Assembly (NCBI RefSeq): GCF_013280595.1
Contig: NZ_JAAATY010000020.1
Span: forward strand, 1 to 64,000
Origin: Kibdelosporangium persicum
GTDB lineage: Bacteria > Actinomycetota > Actinomycetes > Mycobacteriales > Pseudonocardiaceae
Length of the DNA stretch: 64,000 nucleotides
Direction: 5' to 3'
Position numbers and translations under genes: made by a program. Below, one piece after another: positions 1-9,346 of this stretch. Position 1 is the stretch's first letter; each line of letters starts with the position of its first letter. A model generated the notes under the pieces. That model made no database searches. It had not been told where the DNA came from and worked only from the letters and a program-made list of their open reading frames with translations.

Positions 1-2
1 TA

Positions 3-521
3 CCGTCCGGGGCGATCCCCAAACCCGTGTGGCTGTGGCATTCCCGCACCGGGCTGGACCCAGCGATGGTCGACCTGCTCTGGCAGGCGTTCCTGCGCCG
101 GTTCGACATCGAGCACACCTTCCGGATGCTCAAACAGACCCTCGGCTGGACCACCCCGAAACTCCGCACACCCGAGCAGGGCGACCGATGGACCTGGCTG
201 CTGATCGCCGCCTACACCCAACTACGGCTGGCCCGCGGCCTCGCGGCCGACCTGCGCCGCCCCTGGGAGAAACCCGTCACAGCCCAACGACTGTCCCCGG
301 CCCGGGTTCGGAGAGGGTTTCGAAACCTGCGCCCGCACCTGGCCTGTCCGGCCGGTGTCCCGAAACCCTCACGACCCGGTCCCGGCCGCCCCGCCGGGAT
401 ACCCAACCACCAGCCCGCGCCACGCCACGACGTCCACACCATCACCAGCACAGACAAACAGAAACCCAACCACAGCAAGAAAACCAAATCCACCAACCCA
501 CGACCCCGCCGAACAGGTTAA
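3..521 (+). CDS. Transposase, C-terminal part (cut by window edge)
   Basis: The frame is open from the window edge, so this is the 3' part of a longer gene ending in TAA at 519-521. The visible protein carries a DDE-transposase-like C-terminal segment (LLWQAFLRRFDIEHTFRMLK followed by LGWTTPKLRTPEQGDRW), where the E of FDIEHTFR would be the third acidic catalytic residue of an IS4/IS701-type DDE enzyme. The last 60 residues are Pro/Arg/Lys-rich and low in complexity. No partner gene or clear terminal inverted repeat is visible to the right, so I cannot say whether the element is intact. Family placement is by pattern recall only. Confidence 0.7.
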   Translation, partial: PSGAIPKPVWLWHSRTGLDPAMVDLLWQAFLRRFDIEHTFRMLKQTLGWTTPKLRTPEQGDRWTWLLIAAYTQLRLARGLAADLRRPWEKPVTAQRLSPARVRRGFRNLRPHLACPAGVPKPSRPGPGRPAGIPNHQPAPRHDVHTITSTDKQKPNHSKKTKSTNPRPRRTG

Positions 522-852
522 AACTCAAGCTAGTCGAAGCAGAAGCGTGGCGCCCGGCACGAACGTGGACGTGCTGACAGCGGCGAAGGGAACCCGACGC
601 CCTGGGCGAACCGCAGGGGAGCCGCGTCCTCCCGCTCGCCGGTCGGCTGGAGCCGCGGCGCGGTGAAGTACTTGTCGATCAATGAAAGGGGTGCGTATGT
701 CAACCCGGCGATCTGTCGCCCGGGCGAGCGATCATGGCCACGGCGCGTTCTGCGGGTCTGCAAGCACACCGGGGCCCGTTCGGGCGGCCCGGCGAGCGCC
801 ATCTCTCCCCCGAGGCGGTCGGCTGAGCCGCCCAGGCTCGCCGGACACTGAA
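522..852. other. Intergenic, no supported gene
   Basis: About 330 bases between the transposase end and the galE terminator. Short open frames exist on both strands, but none has a convincing ribosome binding site or a recognisable product. It probably contains the right end of the insertion sequence, but I could not define its inverted repeat without the left end. Confidence 0.5.
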
Positions 853-882
853 AAGCACCCGCCACCGGGAGAGCGGGTGCTT
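853..882 (-). terminator. Hairpin terminator after galE
   Basis: A perfect 10-bp stem (AAGCACCCGC at 853-862 with GCGGGTGCTT at 873-882) with a 10-nt loop lies 12 bases past the galE stop codon. There is no strong T-run, as is usual for actinobacterial terminators. Confidence 0.7.
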
Positions 883-894
883 CAGCGACCCAGG

Positions 895-1848
895 TCAGCG
901 GGACTGGGTGAAGGTCCAGGCGTCGTTGACGATCGTGGCGATGTCGGCCCGCTCGGGCTTCCAGCCCAGCTCGGTGCGGGCCTTCTCGCTGGAGGCCACG
1001 AGCACCGCCGGGTCGCCCGCGCGGCGGGGCGCCACCTTGGCCGGGATCGGGTGGCCGGTGGCCTGCCGGCAGGCCTCGATCACCTGCAGGACCGAGAAAC
1101 CGGTGCCGTTGCCCAGGTTGTAGATCGCGTGCTTGCCCTCGGTCGCGCTCTCGATCGCCAGCAGGTGCGCGTCGGCCAGGTCCGTGACGTGGATGTAGTC
1201 GCGGATGCAGGTGCCGTCCTCGGTCGGCCAGTCGTCGCCGTAGACCTGGATCTGCTCACGCTGCCCGGTCGCCACCTGCAGCACGAGCGGGATCAGGTGG
1301 GTCTCGGTGGTGTGGCGCTCGCCGTACCGGCCGTGGGCGCCCGCCACGTTGAAGTACCGCAGGCTGACCGCGGCCAGGCCGTGGGCCTCGGCGTACGAGG
1401 TGATCATGTGGTCGACGGCCAGCTTGGTGGCGCCGTAGGTGTTCGTCGGGCGGGTCGGGGCCGACTCGGGGATCGGGACCTCGTCCGGCTCGCCGTAGAC
1501 CGCGGCGGTCGAGGAGAAGACCAGGCGCGGAGTGCCGTGCTCACGCATGGCGTCCAGCAGGCGCAGCGAGGTCACCAGGTTGCCGTGCCAGTACTTGGCC
1601 GGGTCCTGCATCGACTCGCCGACCAGGGACTTGGCCGCGAAGTGCAGCACGCCGTCGAAGCCCTCGCCCAGCACCGTGCCCGCCACGTCGGCGAAGTCGG
1701 CCTGGATCAGCCGGCAGCCCTCGGGCACCGCGTCGGCGTGCCCCGTCGACAGGTCGTCCACCACGACGACCTCATGGCCTGCCTCGACCAGGCGTGCGGA
1801 GCAGTTGCTTCCGACGTACCCAGCACCGCCCGTGACGAGCAGCTTCAC
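895..1848 (-). CDS. galE: UDP-glucose 4-epimerase
   Basis: Interconverts UDP-galactose and UDP-glucose, the last step of the Leloir pathway and a source of UDP-galactose for envelope sugars; cytosolic. 317 residues, a normal length for short actinobacterial GalE. The Rossmann NAD-binding motif GGAGYVGS is at residues 7-14, the catalytic Ser/Thr lies in FSSTAAVYG (111-119) and the catalytic YGATK (Y138, K142) follows. It is the last gene of ideR-galK-galE, 26 bases after galK, with a hairpin terminator behind it. Extended-SDR paralogues are common, but the neighbouring galactokinase supports the GalE assignment. Confidence 0.93.
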   Translation of the reverse strand: MKLLVTGGAGYVGSNCSARLVEAGHEVVVVDDLSTGHADAVPEGCRLIQADFADVAGTVLGEGFDGVLHFAAKSLVGESMQDPAKYWHGNLVTSLRLLDAMREHGTPRLVFSSTAAVYGEPDEVPIPESAPTRPTNTYGATKLAVDHMITSYAEAHGLAAVSLRYFNVAGAHGRYGERHTTETHLIPLVLQVATGQREQIQVYGDDWPTEDGTCIRDYIHVTDLADAHLLAIESATEGKHAIYNLGNGTGFSVLQVIEACRQATGHPIPAKVAPRRAGDPAVLVASSEKARTELGWKPERADIATIVNDAWTFTQSR

Positions 1849-1874
1849 TCGTTGTCCCCTTCCGAATCGATACT

Positions 1875-3032
1875 TCAGAGATCCTGGCCGGCGCCCGCCG
1901 AGGGCACGCCGGTGAACATCCGTGGCGCGGTGAACGACCGCTTGGCGAAGGCCTCGGTGACCGCGGCCTCGACCGCGGCCCGGGCGTCGCCGCGCACCAG
2001 CGCGATCGCCGACCCGCCGAAGCCGCCGCCGATCATCCTGGCACCCAGCGCTCCGGCGGCTTCAGCCGCCTCCGCCGCCACGTCGAGCTCGTCACACGAG
2101 ACGCGGTAGTCGTCGCGCAGGCTGGCGTGCGAAGCGCTGAGCAACGGGCCGATCTCGGCGTACTTGTCCTGCCGGAGCAGGTCGACGGTCCGCAGCACCC
2201 GGTCGTTCTCGGTCACCACGTGCTTCACCAGCGGGCGCAGGTCCTCGGGCAGCTTGCCGAGCGCCTCGTCGAGGGTGTCCGGCGAGATGTCCCGCAGGGC
2301 CGGGATGCCCAGGATCTCGGCGGCCTGTTCGCAGCCTCGGCGGCGTGCGCCGTAGCCGGACTCGGTGTGCGAGTGGTTCGCACGGGTGTCGATCACGAGC
2401 ACTTCCAGCCCGTGCCGTGAGGCGTCGAACGGGACCTGCTCGGCCTCACCGGACCGCACGTCGAGGAACAGCACATGCGCCTCGGTGCAGGTCAGCGACG
2501 CCGTCTGGTCCAGCAGACCCGTTGGGGCACCGACGAAGTCGTTCTCCACCTGCTGGATCCACTTGGCGATGTCACTGGTCGACTGCGGTGAGGACGCCAA
2601 ACCCAGCAGTGCCAACGCCGTCGCGCACTCCAGCGAGTGCGAGGAGGACAGGCCGGCGCCCGCGGGCACGTCGCCCGCGATCACCAGATCGGCACCGGCG
2701 CTGATGCCCTGCTGGCGCAGCACCCAGGCCACGCCGTACGGGTACGCGGACCAGCCGGAGACCGTGCCGGGCGCCAGTTCCGAGATCCGGGCCGGTTCGG
2801 CGGACTCGGCGCGGCCTCGGTCGTGCAGCGTGGAGACCGTGATGGTGTCGTCGGTGCGGGGGGACGCCGCGACAGCGGTGCGGTACGGGATGGCGAACGG
2901 CAGCACAAAACCGTCGTTGTAGTCGGTGTGCTCACCGATGAGGTTCACGCGGCCAGGCGCGGACCACACACCGGCCGGGGACCGGCCGTGCAGTCGTTCG
3001 AACGCCTCGGCCGCCCGCGCGGCCTGGTTCAC
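1875..3032 (-). CDS. galK: Galactokinase
   Basis: Phosphorylates galactose to galactose-1-phosphate with ATP (GHMP kinase family, cytosolic). 385 residues. The galactokinase signature [15 protein letters not shown] is at 27-41 and the phosphate-binding loop [13 protein letters not shown] is at about 123-135; the usual SSSAS is SSSHS here, a small departure. The C-terminal GHMP motif is seen as [13 protein letters not shown]. The start ATG overlaps the ideR stop by four bases, so the genes are translationally coupled. No galT is visible next to it. Confidence 0.93.
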   Translation of the reverse strand: MNQAARAAEAFERLHGRSPAGVWSAPGRVNLIGEHTDYNDGFVLPFAIPYRTAVAASPRTDDTITVSTLHDRGRAESAEPARISELAPGTVSGWSAYPYGVAWVLRQQGISAGADLVIAGDVPAGAGLSSSHSLECATALALLGLASSPQSTSDIAKWIQQVENDFVGAPTGLLDQTASLTCTEAHVLFLDVRSGEAEQVPFDASRHGLEVLVIDTRANHSHTESGYGARRRGCEQAAEILGIPALRDISPDTLDEALGKLPEDLRPLVKHVVTENDRVLRTVDLLRQDKYAEIGPLLSASHASLRDDYRVSCDELDVAAEAAEAAGALGARMIGGGFGGSAIALVRGDARAAVEAAVTEAFAKRSFTAPRMFTGVPSAGAGQDL

Positions 3033-3724
3033 TCCGACCGCGCCAGGACCGCGTGCAGCACCGTCGGCGCCAGCTGGGCGGAGTTGCCCGCGCCGCTGAC
3101 CTCGATGGTGTTGCCGTCACCCTTGGACGGGCCGACCTTCACGGTCTGCCCGGGCAGCACGCCGACCGCCTTCAGCTCGGACATCAGGTCCGGGTCCATC
3201 TGCACGTGCTCGGCGATCCGGCGGATCTCCACCTTGCCGCCGCCGCGGCGGGCCACCTCGTCCACCCGGACCAGGTCGGCCTCGACGGGCGGGGCGGGCT
3301 CGCCGTCGCCCAGCTTGTCCAGGCCGGGGATCGGGTTGCCGTACGGCGAAGTCGTCGGGTTGCCCAGCAGCCGGACCAGCTTGCGCTCGACGGCCTCGCT
3401 CATCACGTGCTCCCAGCGGCATGCCTCGCTGTGCACGTGCTCCCACTCGAGGCCGATCACGTCGACGAGCAGGCGCTCGGCCAGCCGGTGCTTGCGCATG
3501 ACGGCGATGGCCAGCTCCCGGCCGTGGTCGGTCAACTCCAGGTGACGGTCGTCGGCGACCACGAGCAGTCCGTCGCGTTCCATCCGGCCGACCGTCTGGC
3601 TCACTGTCGGCCCGCTCTGCCCCAGCCGTTCCGCGATCCGCGCGCGGAGCGGCACCACACCTTCTTCTTCGAGTTCGTAGATGGTGCGCAGGTACATCTC
3701 TGTGGTGTCGATGAGCTCGTTCAC
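3029..3724 (-). CDS. ideR: Iron-dependent repressor of the DtxR/IdeR family
   Basis: Fe(II)-activated DNA-binding repressor of iron uptake genes and activator of iron storage. 231 residues in three parts: winged helix (1-73), dimerisation/metal domain (74-140) and an SH3-like domain (about 150-230). All metal ligands known from DtxR are at the canonical numbers: site 1 H79, E83, H98; site 2 M10, C102, E105, H106. C102 separates it from the manganese sensor MntR. It heads an operon with galK and galE. In Corynebacterium, dtxR also sits directly beside galE and sigB, so the linkage is old; here sigB is 27 kb away. No IdeR box was recognised upstream. Confidence 0.92.
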   Translation of the reverse strand: MNELIDTTEMYLRTIYELEEEGVVPLRARIAERLGQSGPTVSQTVGRMERDGLLVVADDRHLELTDHGRELAIAVMRKHRLAERLLVDVIGLEWEHVHSEACRWEHVMSEAVERKLVRLLGNPTTSPYGNPIPGLDKLGDGEPAPPVEADLVRVDEVARRGGGKVEIRRIAEHVQMDPDLMSELKAVGVLPGQTVKVGPSKGDGNTIEVSGAGNSAQLAPTVLHAVLARSE

Positions 3725-3825
3725 GCCGCTACCCCTTCGTCGGCGTCCATGGTAGTCGCACCCCCCGACCGGCCCAGGTGCCCGTCACATGGCCGTGACC
3801 CGGTGCCGCGGGCCAGGATGGAGGG

Positions 3826-4665
3826 GTGCGCGCACTCGTCTCCACTTCGGAACTCGTTGATCTGCTGAACGATTCCCGGCCGCCGGTGCTGCTGGACGTC
3901 CGCTGGGCGCTGGGCGGCCCGCCCGGACGGGAGTCCTACATGGCCGGACACCTGCCGGGTGCGGTGTTCCTCGACCTGGACGCCGATCTGGCGGCGCCGC
4001 CGGGAGCGGGCGGCAGGCACCCGTTGCCCAGGCCGGAGGACCTGCGGGAAGTGCTTCGCGCGGCAGGCGTGCGCGGTGATTCCACGGTGGTGGTCTACGA
4101 CGGTGGCAACGGCTCCGTCGCGGCCCGCGCCTGGTGGCTGCTGCGCTGGGCAGGTCACTCGAACGTGGCCGTCCTGGACGGCGGTTACGCGGCGTGGCAA
4201 GAAGAAGGCCGTCCGGTGACCACGGAAGTGCCGCGGCCGCAACGCGGGGACATCGACGTCAGGCCGGGCGGGATGCCCACGGTCGACGCGGACGGCGCCG
4301 CCGCGCTGGCCAAGGACGGCGTGCTGCTCGACGCTCGCGCTCCTGAGCGGTATCGCGGGGAGACCGAGCCGATCGACCCGCGCCCGGGGCACATCCCGGG
4401 AGCCGTGAACGCGCCGTTCACCGGGCACCTGGATCAGCACGGCCGCTGGCTGCCGCCCGCCGAACTGGCGGAGCGCTTCCGCTCGTTGGGAGTGCACCAG
4501 GGTGCCCAGGTCGGGGCCTACTGCGGTTCGGGCGTGACGGCGTCGTCCGTGGTGCTCGCGTTGGAGGTGGCGGGAGTGACCGATCATGAGAACCCGGCCC
4601 TGCTCTACCCGGGTTCGTGGTCGGAGTGGAGCTCGGATCCGGCGAGGCCCGCCGCGACCGGGTGA
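3826..4665 (+). CDS. Sulfurtransferase (tandem rhodanese)
   Basis: Transfers sulfane sulfur from thiosulfate or 3-mercaptopyruvate to a thiophilic acceptor; cytosolic. 279 residues with two rhodanese domains: inactive N-terminal (about 1-135) and catalytic C-terminal (150-275), whose active-site loop is CGSGVTA with the cysteine at 233. The CG-SGVTA loop is the form shared by mercaptopyruvate and thiosulfate sulfurtransferases, so the donor cannot be decided. The GTG start follows a purine-rich GGAGG that is unusually close. Transcribed divergently from ideR. Confidence 0.85.
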   Translation: MRALVSTSELVDLLNDSRPPVLLDVRWALGGPPGRESYMAGHLPGAVFLDLDADLAAPPGAGGRHPLPRPEDLREVLRAAGVRGDSTVVVYDGGNGSVAARAWWLLRWAGHSNVAVLDGGYAAWQEEGRPVTTEVPRPQRGDIDVRPGGMPTVDADGAAALAKDGVLLDARAPERYRGETEPIDPRPGHIPGAVNAPFTGHLDQHGRWLPPAELAERFRSLGVHQGAQVGAYCGSGVTASSVVLALEVAGVTDHENPALLYPGSWSEWSSDPARPAATG

Positions 4666-4679
4666 TCCCGGCCGATCAC

Positions 4680-5300
4680 TCAGCCGCCGGGAAGCTTGCC
4701 GAACACGTGCCTGGCGAGCTTCTCGACGGTGCCGCAGACCGGTTCGCTCGGCCCGGACAGCACCAGGCTGACCCACAGCACCCGGTACTTGACCGACTGG
4801 TCGTCGGTCAGCGCGACCCGCAGGTCGCACGTGGTGTCGACGGTGCTGAGCCGGTACGCGCTGTTGCCCTCGAAGGTGGTGGGTTCGGTGTTCTGGGCGT
4901 CGAGGGACTCGTTCAGCACGATCAACGCCACGCCCGCGGGCGTGCCGGAGCGGTCGAGGGTGTAGCCGCAGAAGCCTTTGTCCTCGGGTTCGGCGTGGGC
5001 GGTCGTGCCGGTCAGCCTGCCGATGTCCGCCGGTGTCACGAAACTGGCGCACGCCGGCGGGGTGGTGATCACCTTGCGGTTGGCGATCGTCAGCGGCGGG
5101 CCTGACGTGGTGGTCGTGGGGTAGGAGGTGCTGCTGGGGTACGACGGTTCCGTGGTCGGAAACGGACGTTCCCCGGTTGTTGTGACCGGCGTTGTGCCTG
5201 TCGTGGCGTCCAGCACCGCGACAGGCCTGCCGGACGTCGGCCGGGTGCAGGCGGCCGCCAGCATGACGAGTGCTGCACCGCACACGAACCGTCGGATCAC
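4680..5300 (-). CDS. DUF3558-like secreted lipoprotein
   Basis: 206 residues. A signal peptide ends in the lipobox LAAAC (C18 would be lipidated), followed by a Thr/Ser/Pro-rich linker (about 20-70) and a domain with four further cysteines (PPACASF, GFCGYT, TCDLR, PVCGT) that can form two disulfides. This layout is that of the DUF3558 lipoproteins abundant in Pseudonocardiales, whose role is unknown. The gene is convergent with the sulfurtransferase and its start is only 23 bases from the divergent acuC start. Confidence 0.7.
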   Translation of the reverse strand: MIRRFVCGAALVMLAAACTRPTSGRPVAVLDATTGTTPVTTTGERPFPTTEPSYPSSTSYPTTTTSGPPLTIANRKVITTPPACASFVTPADIGRLTGTTAHAEPEDKGFCGYTLDRSGTPAGVALIVLNESLDAQNTEPTTFEGNSAYRLSTVDTTCDLRVALTDDQSVKYRVLWVSLVLSGPSEPVCGTVEKLARHVFGKLPGG

Positions 5301-5323
5301 CCGGATCAGACTAGTGTTGTCCC

Positions 5324-6499
5324 ATGGGTACGCCAGCCGCCGTCGTGTGGGACCCCGCTCTGCTTGGCTACGACCTGGGTGGGGACCATCCGTTCAACCC
5401 CCTCCGGCTCGAACTGACCATCGCCCTGGCCACACAACTCGGTGTCCTGGACGGCGTCGAGCTCCTGCGCCCGGAACACGCGCCGGACTCGGAGATCGAA
5501 CGTGTCCATGACGCGGAATACATCGCCGCGGTCAAACAGGCCCCGATGGTGGGCTGGGACGTCGGCCATGGCCTGGGCACGGCGGACAACCCGGTGTTCT
5601 CCGACATGCACGAGGCCACCTCGCTGGTGGTCGGCGCGTCGTTGCTGGCGGCCCAGAAGATCGCGTCCGGCGCGACGAACCGAGCCATCAACATCGCGGG
5701 CGGGTTGCACCACGCGATGCGCGACCGCGCGGCCGGGTTCTGCGTGTACAACGACTGTGCTGTCGCCATTTCGTGGCTGCTGGACAACGGTGCCGAGCGC
5801 GTCGCCTACGTCGATGTCGACGTCCATCACGGTGACGGCACCCAGGCGGCGTTCTACGACGACCCTCGCGTGCTGACGATTTCCTTGCACCAGAGCCCGA
5901 TGACGCTCTTCCCCGGCACCGGGCGGGTGACGGAGCTCGGCGGCCCCAACGCGCAGGGCACCTCGGTCAACATCCCGTTGCCGCCGTTCACGCGCGACCC
6001 CGCGTGGCAGCGCGCGTTCCACGCCGTCGTTCCGTCGCTGCTCAAGGAGTTCCGCCCGGACGTGCTGGTCACTCAGTGCGGTGTGGACACTCACGAGGAG
6101 GACCCGCTCGCCGAGCTGTACCTCAGCGTGGACGGCCACCGCGAGACCTACCGCATGCTGCGGTCGTTGGCCGATCAGTACGCGGGCGGCAAGTGGCTGT
6201 CGATGGGCGGCGGTGGTTACCAGTTGCTGCGGGTGGTGCCCCGGTCCTGGACGCATCTGATGGCCACGGTGCTCGACCGTGACATCGACCCGTCGACCGC
6301 ACTGCCATACCAGTGGGTGAACGACGTGCTGCGCCGCGCCCCGAACGCCACGCTGCCGCGCACGATGGGAGACGGCATGGACCCGGGCCACGAACCGTGG
6401 GACGGGTCCAACACCGAACCGGTCGACGCGGTCATCCGCGATGTCCGGCACGCGGTTTTCCCGTTGCACGGCCTGGACCCGGACGACCCCCGTGACTGA
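5324..6499 (+). CDS. acuC: AcuC-type lysine deacetylase
   Basis: Zinc-dependent protein deacetylase of the class I HDAC fold; in Bacillus, AcuC reactivates acetylated acetyl-CoA synthetase. 391 residues. The charge-relay pair H129-H130 (GGLHHAM), zinc ligands D166 and H168 in VDVDVHHGDG and D255 in CGVDTHEEDP, and the transition-state tyrosine of GGGGY (299) are all present, so it should be active. No Shine-Dalgarno precedes the ATG, and TAGTGT at 5312-5317 ends 6 bases before it, which suits a leaderless transcript. Its end overlaps the downstream acetyltransferase gene by 8 bases, pairing an eraser with its likely writer. Confidence 0.88.
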   Translation: MGTPAAVVWDPALLGYDLGGDHPFNPLRLELTIALATQLGVLDGVELLRPEHAPDSEIERVHDAEYIAAVKQAPMVGWDVGHGLGTADNPVFSDMHEATSLVVGASLLAAQKIASGATNRAINIAGGLHHAMRDRAAGFCVYNDCAVAISWLLDNGAERVAYVDVDVHHGDGTQAAFYDDPRVLTISLHQSPMTLFPGTGRVTELGGPNAQGTSVNIPLPPFTRDPAWQRAFHAVVPSLLKEFRPDVLVTQCGVDTHEEDPLAELYLSVDGHRETYRMLRSLADQYAGGKWLSMGGGGYQLLRVVPRSWTHLMATVLDRDIDPSTALPYQWVNDVLRRAPNATLPRTMGDGMDPGHEPWDGSNTEPVDAVIRDVRHAVFPLHGLDPDDPRD

Positions 6500-9182
6500 G
6501 GAACCCGGCTTCGACCCCTACGACTACCCGCGCCGCTGGGAAGCGGACGTGGTGCTGTCGGACGGCGGAACTGTCCACCTGAGACCCATCACGCCGGACG
6601 ACGCCGACCGGATCGTCGCGTTCCACGGCCGGTTGTCCGAACGCACGAGGTACTTCCGCTACTTCGGTGCGTACCCGCGGATCCCACCGCGTGACCTGAA
6701 ACGGTTCATCACGCTCGACCACCACGACCGGGTCGGGTTCGCCGCGATGCTCGGCGACGACATCATCGCGGTCGGCCGCTACGAACGGCTGCACGACCAC
6801 GGCCGGCCCAGCGACCAGGCCGAGGTCGCGTTCGTGGTCGAGGACGGCCACCAGGGCCGTGGCATCGGCTCGATCCTGCTCGAACACCTCGCCGCGGCGG
6901 CGCAGGAAAGCGGGCTGAAGCAGTTCACCGCCGAGGTGCTCGGCGAGAACAGCCAGATGGTCCGGGTCTTCAGGGACGCCGGCTACCAGATCAGCCGTGC
7001 GCTCGAAGAAGGCGTGATCCACCTCGAGTTCGCCATCGACCCCACCGAGGAGTCCGTGGCGGTCGCGCGGTCCCGCGAGCAGGCGGCCGAGGCCCGCAGT
7101 GTCCACAATGTCCTGCACCCCAAGTCGGTCGCGGTGATCGGCGCGTCCACCGACCCGACGAAGGTCGGCTACGCGGTGCTGACGAACCTGCTCACGGCGG
7201 ACTTCGCCGGACCGGTGTTCCCGGTGAACGCCGAACACCCGGCGGTGCGGGGCGTCCGGGCGTACCGCCGGGTCCTGGACATCCCCGACCCGGTCGACCT
7301 CGCCGTGGTGGCGGTGCCCGCGACGAGCATCAACGAGGTCATGGACGACTGCCTGGCCAAGGGCGTGAAGGCACTGGTCGTGGTCACGTCCGGGTTCAGT
7401 GAGATCGGCGACGAGGGCCGCGGCGCCGAGCAGAGACTCGCCGAGGAGGCCCGGGCGCACGGGATGCGCGTGGTGGGCCCGAACGCGCTCGGTGTGGTGA
7501 ACATGGACCGGTCCGTCCGGCTGAACGCGAGCCTGGCGCCGAAACTGCCCGGCCTCGGCCGGACGGGGTTCTTCTGCCAGTCGGGTGCGCTGGGCACGGC
7601 GATCCTGGCCGACGCGGCGGCACGGGGCCTGGGGCTGTCGACGTTCGTCTCGGCGGGCAACCGTGCCGACGTCTCCGGTAACGACATGTTGCAGTACTGG
7701 ATGACCGATCCGGCCACCGACTTCGTGCTGCTGTACCTGGAGTCGTTCGGTAACCCGAGGAAGTTCGCGCGGCTGGCGCGCCGGCTCGGCCGGACGAAGC
7801 CGATCGTCGCGGTGAAGTCCGGGCGCAACGCGGTGTCGCCCGCCCTCGCGGCCACGTCGGTCCAGGTCGACGAGCCGAGTGTGCAGGCGGTGTTCGAGCA
7901 GGCCGGCGTGATCAGGGTCGAGTCGCTGGCGCAGCTGTTCGACACGGCGCTGCTGCTCGCCCACCAGCCGTTGCCGGAGGGCAGCCGGGTCGCCGTGGTC
8001 GGCAACTCCACCGCGATCGGCGTGCTCGCCGCGGACACGGCGCTGGCGCAGGGCCTGGAGCTGGCCGGAACGCCGGTCGACGTCGGGCCGCAGGCGACCC
8101 CGGAGCAGTTCGCCGGTGCGGTCCGGGAAGCCCTGTTGCGCGAGGACGTGGACGCGTTGGTCGTGGTGTTCGTGCCGCCGTTGGCCGTGCCGGGCACCGC
8201 CTACGCCCGTGAGCTCAGGGAGGCCGTCGCCGGACTGGCCGAGGGACAGGGAAAGCCGATCGTCTCGACGTTCCTGGCGGCCGAGGGCGTGCCCGCCGAA
8301 CTGGCCGTGCCAGGGCCGGACGGCTCGCCGGGGCGCGGCTCGATCCCGTCCTACCCGAGCCCGGAGCGGGCGGTGCTGGCGCTGGCCAGGGTGACGAGGT
8401 ACGCCCGGTGGCGGTCGGCGCCCCGCGGCACGCTCGTCCGCCCGGACGGCATCAGGCCGGAGCCGGCGCGCGAACTGGTCCAGTCGGTGATGGACGACGG
8501 CACCGAGTGGCTGACCGACACCCAGGTGGTGCGGTTGCTGAGCTTCTACGGCATCGAAGTGACGCCGTTCCGGATCGTCCGCAGCGCGGACGAAGCGGCG
8601 GACGCGGCCGGGATGCTGGGTTTCCCGGTCGCGGCGAAGGCGTCGAACTCGTTGCTGAAGCACCGCTCCGACCTCGTCGGGGTCCGGCTGGACATCAGCG
8701 GCCCGGAAACGATGCGCGCGGCGTACACCGATCTGCGTCAGGTGTCCGGAGTGGACACGGTGTACGTGCAGCGGATGGTCGCCAAGGGCACGTCGTGCGT
8801 GATCGGCCTGCAGGACGACCCGTCGTTCGGCACGCTGGTCTCGTTCGGATTGTCCGGTGTGGTCAACGATCTGCTGGGCGACCGGGCGTACCGGTCGATC
8901 CCGATGACCGACGTGGACGCGGCCGGTCTGGTGCGTGCCCCCAAGGCCGCGCCACTGCTCGCCGGGTACGGCGGCAGCCCGATGGCGGACCTCGGCGCGC
9001 TGGAGGACCTCGTCCTGCGGGTCGCCGCGCTGGCTGAGGACGTGCCCGAAGTGCGCAGGCTGGAACTGGAACCCGTGGTGGCGTCGGAATCCGGGGCGAG
9101 CGTCGTGTACGCGAGAGTCGCGGTCGGACGGCCGCCGTCCCGGCACGACACCGGCCCGCGGCGGCTGCGAACCATGAACTAG
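6492..9182 (+). CDS. Protein lysine acetyltransferase, GNAT fused to degenerate acyl-CoA synthetase (Pat type)
   Basis: 896 residues from the GTG at 6492, inside GTGACTGA where the acuC stop also lies. An N-terminal GNAT domain (about 15-180; acetyl-CoA loop GHQGRGIGS) is followed by a CoA-binding domain (HNVLHPKSVAVIGAS), a succinyl-CoA-ligase-like region (GFFCQSGALGTA) and a C-terminal ATP-grasp domain (about 660-880). Streptomyces PatA has this order; enterobacterial Pat has the reverse. True ADP-forming synthetases carry an active-site histidine in an SHTG-type segment after KSGR; here that stretch reads AATSVQVDE with no histidine, so the synthetase half is probably sensory, as in Pat. 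The stop TAG lies inside the CTAG at the left edge of a MITE. Confidence 0.85.
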   Translation: MTEEPGFDPYDYPRRWEADVVLSDGGTVHLRPITPDDADRIVAFHGRLSERTRYFRYFGAYPRIPPRDLKRFITLDHHDRVGFAAMLGDDIIAVGRYERLHDHGRPSDQAEVAFVVEDGHQGRGIGSILLEHLAAAAQESGLKQFTAEVLGENSQMVRVFRDAGYQISRALEEGVIHLEFAIDPTEESVAVARSREQAAEARSVHNVLHPKSVAVIGASTDPTKVGYAVLTNLLTADFAGPVFPVNAEHPAVRGVRAYRRVLDIPDPVDLAVVAVPATSINEVMDDCLAKGVKALVVVTSGFSEIGDEGRGAEQRLAEEARAHGMRVVGPNALGVVNMDRSVRLNASLAPKLPGLGRTGFFCQSGALGTAILADAAARGLGLSTFVSAGNRADVSGNDMLQYWMTDPATDFVLLYLESFGNPRKFARLARRLGRTKPIVAVKSGRNAVSPALAATSVQVDEPSVQAVFEQAGVIRVESLAQLFDTALLLAHQPLPEGSRVAVVGNSTAIGVLAADTALAQGLELAGTPVDVGPQATPEQFAGAVREALLREDVDALVVVFVPPLAVPGTAYARELREAVAGLAEGQGKPIVSTFLAAEGVPAELAVPGPDGSPGRGSIPSYPSPERAVLALARVTRYARWRSAPRGTLVRPDGIRPEPARELVQSVMDDGTEWLTDTQVVRLLSFYGIEVTPFRIVRSADEAADAAGMLGFPVAAKASNSLLKHRSDLVGVRLDISGPETMRAAYTDLRQVSGVDTVYVQRMVAKGTSCVIGLQDDPSFGTLVSFGLSGVVNDLLGDRAYRSIPMTDVDAAGLVRAPKAAPLLAGYGGSPMADLGALEDLVLRVAALAEDVPEVRRLELEPVVASESGASVVYARVAVGRPPSRHDTGPRRLRTMN

Positions 9183-9346
9183 GTCGTGTTTCGAATGTCC
9201 CGGTCGATGAGAGTCGGGATCGGGGCGGTTCCTGGCGTCGCCGCGGGATCGCCGCGAATACTGGTTGTCTTTGGGCGGTCCCGCGGTGGCGTCAGGGGCC
9301 GCATCCGGCCCGGCTATCGCGATCGGGCATTTGAAACACGGCCTAG
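9179..9346. mobile_element. MITE copy 1 (160 bp between CTAG repeats)
   Basis: A 160-bp non-coding element (9183-9342) flanked by CTAG on both sides (9179-9182, 9343-9346). Its ends are imperfect inverted repeats of about 25 bp: the left begins GTCGTGTTTCGAATGTCC, and the right, read inwards, begins GCCGTGTTTCAAATGCCC. A second copy of exactly the same length, at least 80% identical by eye, lies at 37339-37506. CTAG fits the YTAR target duplication of IS5-type elements; that parentage is inference. The left CTAG contains the stop codon of the upstream acetyltransferase gene. Confidence 0.85.

Noticed and set aside
530-865. Short open frames on both strands between the transposase and galE
   Set aside because: No ribosome site or recognisable product; coding bias not convincing.
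3725-3825. IdeR iron box near ideR or galK
   Set aside because: No TTAGGTTAGSCTAACCTAA-like 19-mer was found here or elsewhere in the window.
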